This document shows positions 58,274 through 64,000 of a stretch of DNA of 64,000 bases, piece by piece; positions within the stretch are counted from its first letter, which is position 1; the number at the start of each line of letters is the position of its first letter. The DNA lies in assembly GCF_025133575.1 (NCBI RefSeq), contig NZ_CP104011.1:2294001-2358000 (forward strand). The letters are read 5' to 3'. Source of the stretch: Pseudomonas sp. GCEP-101. Lineage in GTDB: Bacteria > Pseudomonadota > Gammaproteobacteria > Pseudomonadales > Pseudomonadaceae. The notes under the pieces were generated by a model. That model worked only from the letters and a program-made list of their open reading frames with translations. It was not told where the DNA came from and made no database searches. The translations under genes were made by a program, and so were the position numbers.

Positions 58274-59077
58274 ATGGTTTCTTACGGCATCTCGAAAAAG
58301 GCGTCCCTCGTGGGCGCCTTTTTTATGGCCGTCCTTTTTACCCTGGACGCCAGCGCCGCTGCCTGCCCGACGCCTTCGTCGCCAGAAACGGTGCGCGTGG
58401 CGCGGGTGGTGGACGGTGACACGCTCAAGCTGGCCGACGGCCGCAGCGTCCGCCTGATCGGCGTGAACGCCCCGGAACTGGCCCACCACGGCCGCTCCGA
58501 AGAGCCCTTCGCCGTGGCCGCCCAGCGCCGCCTGCAGGAACTGGTGGCGGCCAACGACGGCGAGGTCGGCCTGGTCATCGGTCGGCAGGGCAAGGACAAG
58601 TACGGCCGCACCCTCGCGCACACCTATGACGCCCGCGGCAACAACCTCGAATCCCGCCTGCTCGCCGAAGGCCTGGGCTACCTTGTAGCTATCGCTCCCA
58701 ACACCGATCTCGCGGCCTGCCAGCAGGCGGCCGAGCGCGAGGCCCGCGGCGCCAAGCGGGGGCTGTGGAAGAAGTCCCCGGTGCAGACGGCCGAGCAGCT
58801 TCACGACAGCGGGTTTGCCGTGGTGCGCGGGCGGGTCCGGCAGGTGCAACGCAACCGCGGCGGCCTGTGGATCGATCTCGACGGCCCGCTGGTGCTGCGG
58901 ATCGAGGCCAGGCTGGTGAGGGGCTTTGACGATGCAACCCTGCGCGACCTCGAGGGTCGACAGGTAGAGGCGCGCGGCTGGGTCATCGACCGCGCCGAGC
59001 GCGGTGGCGTGAAACCTGGACAGGCGCGCTGGATGCTGCCTGTGACCGACCCGGCGATGATGGAGGTATTGCCATGA
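58274..59077 (+). CDS. Secreted thermonuclease-family (SNase) protein
   Basis: This 267-residue protein has a signal peptide ending near LDASAAA and an SNase-like OB-fold: VARVVDGDTLKLADGRSVRL, IGVNAPE and KYGRTLAHTY. The residues normally used in catalysis (Arg, Asp, Glu) seem present. The C-terminal about 90 residues form a second OB-like region (VRGRVRQVQRN). The ATG at 58274 has GGAAAGAG upstream, although codons 8-17 coincide with the rpmE terminator; a start at 58325 would destroy the signal peptide. The stop overlaps the next start (ATGA). Confidence 0.87.
   Translation: MVSYGISKKASLVGAFFMAVLFTLDASAAACPTPSSPETVRVARVVDGDTLKLADGRSVRLIGVNAPELAHHGRSEEPFAVAAQRRLQELVAANDGEVGLVIGRQGKDKYGRTLAHTYDARGNNLESRLLAEGLGYLVAIAPNTDLAACQQAAEREARGAKRGLWKKSPVQTAEQLHDSGFAVVRGRVRQVQRNRGGLWIDLDGPLVLRIEARLVRGFDDATLRDLEGRQVEARGWVIDRAERGGVKPGQARWMLPVTDPAMMEVLP
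58295..58324 (+). terminator. rpmE terminator inside the nuclease signal-peptide codons
   Basis: Stem AAAAAGGCG/CGCCTTTTT with inner CCC-TCGT-GGG ends in six T residues, 45 bp after the rpmE stop and 21 bp into the next coding region. Confidence 0.85.
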
Positions 59078-60525
59078 GCGTGCGCTCGTTCGGAATCCTG
59101 GCCCTGCTGGCGCTGCTGAGTGTCCTCGGCGGCTGCGCCACCAACCCGGCCACCGGCAAGTCTGACTTCGTGATGATGAGCGAGCAGAGCGAGCTGGAGA
59201 TGGGCCAGAAGTACAGCCAGGAGATCCTCAAGCAGTACCCGCGTTACGAGGACGCCAGGCTGCAGGCCTATGTCCAGCAGGTCGGCGAGCGCGTCGCCCG
59301 CGCCGGTGACCGGCCAACCCTGCAGTACCACTTCACCGTCATCGACACCCCCGACATCAACGCCTTCGCCCTGCCCGGCGGCTACATCTATATCCACCGC
59401 GGGCTGATGGCGTACCTGGGCTCCGAAGCGGAGCTGGCCGCCGTGCTCGGCCACGAGGTCGGCCACGTCACCGCGCGCCACAGCGTGCGCCAGCAGAGCC
59501 AGTCCAGCGCCTGGAACATTCTCGGCCAGGCCGTGGCCATCGGCACCGGGGTCGGCGCGGCGGCGGACCTGACCAACGTGCTCGGCACCGCCTTCGTGCG
59601 TGGCTACGGCCGCGACATGGAACTGGAGGCCGACGGCCTTGGGGCCAAGTACCTGGCCCGCGCCGGCTACGACCCGACCGCCATGATCCAGGTGGTGCGA
59701 GTGCTGAAGAACCAGGAAGACTTCGCCCGCGACGAGGCCGCGCGCAAGGGCCAGGCAGCCCAGCCAGTGGGCTACCACGGGCTCTTCGATACCCACCCGG
59801 ACAACGACCAGCGCCTGAAGCAGGTGATCGGCCCCGCCCAGGCCCTGGCTGGCAACAGCCAGCATGAGATCGGCGCCGAGCGCTACCTGAAGGCCATCGA
59901 CGGCATGCCCTTCGGCGACTCCGCCGCCAGCGGCGTGCGCCGCGGCCAGAGCTTCTACCATGCCGAGCTGGACTTCACCCTGACCTATCCGGCCGGCTGG
60001 GGCATCCTCAACCAGCCCACCGCGCTGGTGGGCTACACCGCCGACCAGCAGGCCTACATCGGCATGAAGCTGGTGCCGCGCGACGGCCAGCTGACCCCGG
60101 CGGAATTCCTGCGCAAGGGCGCGGGTGGGCGGTTATCGAACGAAGAAAGCTTCCAGCAGGCCGGCCTCGACGTCGCCACCGGCGTGGTGCCCGGCTCGCC
60201 GGCACGCCGCGCGGCGGTGATCTACCAGAAGGACCACGCCTACCTGTTCATCGGTGTGGTCAAAGGTCGCGCCTCGCTGGAGAGCGAAGACGACAACTTC
60301 ATGCGGGTCATCCGCAGCTTCCGGCCGATGCGCGCGGACGAACAGAAGCTTGCGCAACCGCGCCGGATCGCCGTCATTCAGGTCAAATCCGGGCAGACTG
60401 TCGAGCAGTTCGCGAAGGCCGAATCCGGTCCGGAATCTGACTCGATAAATCGTATACGTTTATTGAATGACTTGTATCCAACTGGTCAGCCAAAAGCTGG
60501 CGATTGGCTGAAAGTCGTACGCTAG
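59074..60525 (+). CDS. M48-family metalloprotease lipoprotein (PA5047-like)
   Basis: This 483-residue protein has lipobox VLGGC (Cys 21), the zinc motif HEVGHVTARH with distal E in MELEADGLGAKYLARAGYDP, and a C-terminal region (about 280-483) ending in a LysM-like segment (VIQVKSGQTVEQFAKAE...). Related periplasmic proteases (BepA, LoiP) act in outer-membrane protein quality control. It overlaps the nuclease gene by 4 bp, so they are coupled. Confidence 0.88.
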   Translation: MSVRSFGILALLALLSVLGGCATNPATGKSDFVMMSEQSELEMGQKYSQEILKQYPRYEDARLQAYVQQVGERVARAGDRPTLQYHFTVIDTPDINAFALPGGYIYIHRGLMAYLGSEAELAAVLGHEVGHVTARHSVRQQSQSSAWNILGQAVAIGTGVGAAADLTNVLGTAFVRGYGRDMELEADGLGAKYLARAGYDPTAMIQVVRVLKNQEDFARDEAARKGQAAQPVGYHGLFDTHPDNDQRLKQVIGPAQALAGNSQHEIGAERYLKAIDGMPFGDSAASGVRRGQSFYHAELDFTLTYPAGWGILNQPTALVGYTADQQAYIGMKLVPRDGQLTPAEFLRKGAGGRLSNEESFQQAGLDVATGVVPGSPARRAAVIYQKDHAYLFIGVVKGRASLESEDDNFMRVIRSFRPMRADEQKLAQPRRIAVIQVKSGQTVEQFAKAESGPESDSINRIRLLNDLYPTGQPKAGDWLKVVR

Positions 60526-60628
60526 AGGTCTTGACAGCAGGGGCTTGGGCTACCTTGGCAGGTGCGGGGTTTGTGCGTATGCTCGGACCCCCGTCTGTCC
60601 AACAAGCAACAAAAGCGGAAGTGCCCAA

Positions 60629-61897
60629 ATGTCTGATCTCAAGACCGCTGCCCTCGAATATCACGCCCAACCCCGCCCCGGTAAGCTGAGCGTCGAGCTG
60701 ACCAAGCCGACCGTCACCGCCCGCGACCTGTCGCTGGCGTACAGCCCGGGCGTCGCCGAGCCGGTGCGCGAAATCGCGCGTGATCCGGAACTGGCCTTCA
60801 AGTACACCGGCAAGGGCAACCTGGTCGCGGTCATTTCCGACGGCACCGCCATTCTCGGCCTGGGCAACCTCGGCCCGCTGGCCTCCAAGCCGGTCATGGA
60901 AGGCAAGGGCGTGCTGTTCAAGCGCTTCGCCGGTGTCGACGTGTTCGACATCGAAGTCGACGCCGAGAGCCCGCAGGCCTTCATCGATACCGTCAAGCGC
61001 ATCTCCATCACCTTCGGCGGCATCAACCTGGAAGACATCAAGGCACCCGAGTGCTTCGAGATCGAGCGCGCCCTGATCGAGCAGTGCGACATCCCGGTCT
61101 TCCACGATGACCAGCACGGCACCGCCATCGTCACCGCCGCCGGCATGCTCAACGCCCTGGAAATCGCCGGCAAGCAGCTGGAAACCGCGAAGATCGTCTG
61201 CCTGGGCGCCGGCGCCGCCGCCATCTCCTGCATGAAGCTGCTGGTGAGCATGGGTGCCAAGGTCGAGAACATCTACATGATCGACCGCCAGGGCGTGATC
61301 CACGCCGGCCGCAACGACCTGAACCAGTACAAGGCGGTGTTCGCCACCGAAACCGACAAGCGCACCCTGTCCGACGCCCTCGACGGCGCCGACGTGTTCG
61401 TCGGCCTCTCCGGCGCGAACCTGCTGAGCGCCGAAGACCTCAAGCGCATGGCGCCGAACCCGATCGTCTTCGCCTGCTCCAACCCGGACCCGGAAATCAA
61501 GCCGGAACTGGCCCACGCCACCCGCGACGACGTGATCATGGCCACCGGCCGTTCGGACTACCCGAACCAGGTCAACAACGTGCTGGGCTTCCCCTTCATC
61601 TTCCGCGGTGCCCTGGACGTGCGCGCCACCCGCATCAACGAAGAAATGAAGATCGCCGCCGCCCTGGCCCTGCGTGACCTGGCCAAGCTGCCGGTACCCA
61701 AGGACGTGTGCGACGCCTACGGCGTGAGCGCCATTGAGTTCGGCCGCGAGTACATCATTCCGAAACCGATGGACAAGCGCCTGATCACCATCGTCTCCGA
61801 TGCCGTGGCCAAGGCTGCCATCGAGACCGGCGTGGCGACCCTGCCGTATCCGAAGCATTACCCGCTGCAGTCGGTGGAAGACGTCTTCAAAGGCTGA
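60629..61897 (+). CDS. maeB: NADP-type malic enzyme, short form
   Basis: This 422-residue enzyme converts malate to pyruvate and CO2 with NADP reduction. Motifs are SLAYSPGVAEPVREI, the catalytic Lys region GKGNLVAVISDGTAILGLG, FHDDQHGTAIVTAAG and the dinucleotide fold VCLGAGAAAISCMKLL. It lacks the phosphotransacetylase-like C-terminal domain of long MaeB. The start at 60629 (MSDLKTAALEYH) matches PAO1 PA5046. A strong terminator follows. Confidence 0.95.
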   Translation: MSDLKTAALEYHAQPRPGKLSVELTKPTVTARDLSLAYSPGVAEPVREIARDPELAFKYTGKGNLVAVISDGTAILGLGNLGPLASKPVMEGKGVLFKRFAGVDVFDIEVDAESPQAFIDTVKRISITFGGINLEDIKAPECFEIERALIEQCDIPVFHDDQHGTAIVTAAGMLNALEIAGKQLETAKIVCLGAGAAAISCMKLLVSMGAKVENIYMIDRQGVIHAGRNDLNQYKAVFATETDKRTLSDALDGADVFVGLSGANLLSAEDLKRMAPNPIVFACSNPDPEIKPELAHATRDDVIMATGRSDYPNQVNNVLGFPFIFRGALDVRATRINEEMKIAAALALRDLAKLPVPKDVCDAYGVSAIEFGREYIIPKPMDKRLITIVSDAVAKAAIETGVATLPYPKHYPLQSVEDVFKG

Positions 61898-61911
61898 TTC
61901 CGTCTGACATG

Positions 61912-61941
61912 AAAACCCCGCCTCGGCGGGGTTTTCTTTTT
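61912..61941 (+). terminator. Intrinsic terminator of maeB
   Basis: An 11-bp stem AAAACCCCGCC with complement and a 2-nt loop is followed by a C and six T residues. Confidence 0.92.
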
Positions 61942-62074
61942 TCAGCGTACGAAACGAAGAGTTACCTATTACTGACTGAAGGCAGGGGCCTTCAGAAAGT
62001 GCCGGACTATCCTTCCCCGCTCATGCATTGACGCGTCCGCTGCCCCGGAGCGGGCCGGGCGCATGGGGGACATC

Positions 62075-62848
62075 ATGAATCGCACATTGCTGGCAGTCGC
62101 CGCCCTGGCGGCCGGCGCCGGGCTCATCGGGTGCGCCGGCGCGCCATCGATGAGCTGGGAGCGGGTAGGGGATTCGGCGCAGCGCGCCGTGACCAGCGCC
62201 GACGTCTGGGCTCCGGTGGCCGGCGCGGCGGTGATCGCCGCTGGCGGCTGGGACCACTCCTGGCAGAAATCGGCGAGCAACCACGACTGGTTCTTCGGCG
62301 GCGACGCCAACCAGGCTGCCGACCGCATGCTCAACCTGGCCACCGGCCTGAGCGTCGTCACCGCCCTGGTGGCCGCTCCCAAGGACACGGGCAGCGAGGA
62401 AACGTGGAGCTGGCGCGGGCGCAACCTGGCGCTGCTGACGGCGGACCGCTACGCGGTGACCGGCTTCGTCGAGGAGGCCAAGGAATGGTCCGGGCGCGAA
62501 CGGCCGGACGGCATTCCCGACGACTCCTTCCCGTCCAAGCACACCGCCGTGACGGCCGTGCACACCAGCTTCACCCGCCGCAACCTGGACTACATCGACA
62601 TGGACCCGACCTGGCGCTACACCGCCAAGGCCGGGCTCTACACCCTCGACGGGCTGACCGCGCTGTCACGCGTGGAAGGCGACAAGCACTATCCCACCGA
62701 TGTGCTGGTGGGGATGGCGGTGGGCAACTTCTTCGCCAACTTCACCTACAACCTGTTCCTCGAGGGGCCGCCGAGCGAGCGCTACAACGTCGCGGTGGTG
62801 CCCGAAACCGGCGGCGGCATGAGCCTGCGCGCAGCGATGCTGTTCTGA
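62075..62848 (+). CDS. PAP2-superfamily phosphatase lipoprotein
   Basis: This 257-residue protein has lipobox GLIGC (Cys 20) and all three PAP2 motifs: KEWSGRERP (K-x6-RP), PSKH and SRVEGDKHYPTD (SR-x5-H-x3-D). It likely removes phosphate from a lipid or other phosphoester on the periplasmic face. The start at 62075 (MNRTLLAVAAL) gives a clean signal peptide; an ATG 12 bp upstream is possible. It is not at this place in PAO1. Confidence 0.86.
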   Translation: MNRTLLAVAALAAGAGLIGCAGAPSMSWERVGDSAQRAVTSADVWAPVAGAAVIAAGGWDHSWQKSASNHDWFFGGDANQAADRMLNLATGLSVVTALVAAPKDTGSEETWSWRGRNLALLTADRYAVTGFVEEAKEWSGRERPDGIPDDSFPSKHTAVTAVHTSFTRRNLDYIDMDPTWRYTAKAGLYTLDGLTALSRVEGDKHYPTDVLVGMAVGNFFANFTYNLFLEGPPSERYNVAVVPETGGGMSLRAAMLF

Positions 62849-62910
62849 AGTTGGCGTGGCGCCGGGAGCAGCGTCTAGTCTTCAGTGCTTCTCCCTGGAC
62901 GACGCCCCCG

Positions 62911-63645
62911 ATGCCGCTGCGCGTGCTGCTGATCTTCCTGTTCCTGTGCATTGCCAGCGCGACACGGGCCGGGGAAGTGCTGCGCATCGCCGCCGACCGC
63001 TGGCCGCCCTATGCCGACCGCCAGTTGCCCGGCAACGGCGTGGCGGTGCACCTGGTGCAGACGGCGCTGCAGCGCGCCGGCTATGCCAGCGAATACATCG
63101 AGGTGCCCTGGCCGCGCGTGCTGCACGGGGTGGCCAATGGCGAATACGACCTGGTGGCGGACGCCTGGTATGCGCCCGAGCGCGAAGCCTTCGCCGTGTA
63201 CTCCGAGCCGTATCTGGTCAACCGTGTGCGCCTGATCAAGCGCCACGGCTCGCCGATCACCTTCAGCAAGCTGGCGGACCTCTACCCGTACCGCATCGCC
63301 ATGGTGCGCGGCTACGCCTATTCCGACGCCTTCAACAATGACCCGAAGCTGCAGCGGGTGGCGGTGTTCAGCTTCGTCAACGCGGCGCTGATGCTGCAGG
63401 CCGGGCGCGTGGACCTGACCCTGGAAGACGAGATCACCGCCCGCGTGCACTTCAACGGCGACCTGGCCGAACTCAAGGACCAGCTGGAATTCCTGCCGGT
63501 GCCGCTGACCGAGAACGGCCTGCACATCCTGGTCGGCCGGCATGTGCCGAATCACGCGGCGATCGTCACCGGGTTCAACAAGGCGATCCGCGAGATGCGC
63601 GAGGACGGCAGCTACGAGGCGCTGATGCGCGAGCATGGGTTGTAA
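62911..63645 (+). CDS. Periplasmic solute-binding protein, family 3
   Basis: This 244-residue protein has a signal peptide (MPLRVLLIFLFLCIASATRA) and the SBP_bac_3 pattern (LRIAADRWPPYADRQLPGNG, LVQTALQRAGYA, YDLVADAWYAPERE). No permease or ATPase gene is nearby; single proteins of this class are common in Pseudomonas and may serve as sensors or scavengers. The start at 62911 is set by the signal peptide. Confidence 0.85.
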   Translation: MPLRVLLIFLFLCIASATRAGEVLRIAADRWPPYADRQLPGNGVAVHLVQTALQRAGYASEYIEVPWPRVLHGVANGEYDLVADAWYAPEREAFAVYSEPYLVNRVRLIKRHGSPITFSKLADLYPYRIAMVRGYAYSDAFNNDPKLQRVAVFSFVNAALMLQAGRVDLTLEDEITARVHFNGDLAELKDQLEFLPVPLTENGLHILVGRHVPNHAAIVTGFNKAIREMREDGSYEALMREHGL

Positions 63646-63653
63646 GGCTTTTC

Positions 63654-63729
63654 GTAGGAGCGAGCTTGCTCGCGAACCGCACTCGGTTGCCTCTGTTCAC
63701 GAGCAAGGGCTAGGTGCCCGGTCCTGCAG
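63654..63729. repeat. REP pair with a CTAGG-bearing second half
   Basis: A normal forward REP (63654-63677) is followed by a reverse half (from 63695) that reads ACGAGCAAG then GGCTAGGTGCCCGG, the same kind of insert as at 44865. Between the solute-binding gene and the last gene. Confidence 0.78.
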
Positions 63730-63738
63730 GAAGGCGCG

Positions 63739-64000
63739 TCAGGCGGCGTCGGCCTGCTCCGGGCCGATGTCCTTCTTCAGCAGGTGCGCGGCCAGGGTGC
63801 GCAGCGGGGTGAGCTGGCGGCAAATGAGCGCCAGTTGGGTCTGCACCAGACGGTGGGCGTCGTCCTGCTCCTCGGGCAGCTCTTCCAGGCGCTTGGCCAG
63901 GGCCTCTTCCGCGTCGCTGTAGATGTCCACCGGGCGCCGTTCGTTGAGGCGCGCGGCGATGTCGTCGAGGCTGTGGGTCAGGCGTTCGGCCGCCTCGGCG
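63739..64000 (-). CDS. Hypothetical protein, C-terminal part (runs off the window)
   Basis: An open frame on the minus strand enters from the window edge and encodes at least 87 residues. It is rich in Glu, Ala, Leu and Arg and predicted helical (LTHSLDDIAARLNERRPVDI, then RLVQTQLALICRQLTPLRTL), ending GPEQADAA. A GTG at 63930 is in frame but the reading frame continues upstream without a stop, so the true start lies outside. I do not recognise the family. Confidence 0.6.
   Translation of the reverse strand, partial: AEAAERLTHSLDDIAARLNERRPVDIYSDAEEALAKRLEELPEEQDDAHRLVQTQLALICRQLTPLRTLAAHLLKKDIGPEQADAA

Overview
The window is chromosomal DNA from a Pseudomonas of the P. aeruginosa lineage. 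It has high GC, a complete Pil-Chp chemosensory cluster, mexR-mexAB-oprM, a class II PHA locus and many REP/REPIN repeats with a GTAGGAGCGAGCTTGCTCGC core. It is probably not P. aeruginosa itself: ChpA is about 300 residues longer, PhaZ has an extra N-terminal segment, the REP types differ and gene order is broken. A P. citronellolis/P. nitroreducens-type species would fit, but the window alone cannot settle this. Comparisons with PAO1 (lengths, PA numbers) are from memory.

Layout. 1-2555 (-): algH, tonB3, gshB. 2838-18709 (+): pilGHIJK-chpABCDE, the twitching and surface-sensing chemosensory system. 18911-24152: rsmE, bioA, a flavin amine oxidase, cytochrome b561 and a YceI protein. 24204-30671: mexR divergent from mexAB-oprM, with paired MexR operators. 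This first part follows PAO1 PA0405-PA0427. 30720-35702: a repeat-rich junction, a UPF0158 gene and two tandem HBM-type chemoreceptors. 35886-42033 (-): rsmE-like/tatCBA/hisEI/ubiB-ubiJ-ubiE. 42184-49620: the PHA locus, with phaI-phaF convergent to phaC1-phaZ-phaC2-phaD. 49621-50313: a 690-bp gene-free stretch holding a sigma-54 promoter, REPINs and a cloverleaf-shaped palindrome. 50314-57817 (-): DUF971, hslU, hslV, a SPOR protein, argS, priA. 58034-61897 (+): rpmE, nuclease, M48 lipoprotein, malic enzyme. This second part follows PAO1 PA5072-PA5046. 62075-64000: a PAP2 lipoprotein, a solute-binding protein and a truncated gene of unknown function that do not continue the PAO1 order.

How the genes work together. 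PilJ, PilI/ChpC, ChpA, PilG/PilH and PilK/ChpB form one phosphorelay controlling type IV pili, and tonB3 next door has also been tied to twitching. MexR, with both redox cysteines, represses the MexAB-OprM pump. ubiE/J/B act in ubiquinone synthesis, TatABC exports folded proteins, and hisI/hisE are the early histidine steps. The PHA genes make, coat and depolymerise medium-chain storage polyester.

The window is mostly core genome. No CRISPR, prophage, insertion sequence, rRNA or tRNA was seen. The least explained items are a Trp-motif acidic linker in ChpA, a structured element between phaZ and phaC2, a cloverleaf palindrome, a recurrent CTAGG-bearing REP variant, and an rpmE terminator that lies inside the signal-peptide codons of the next gene.
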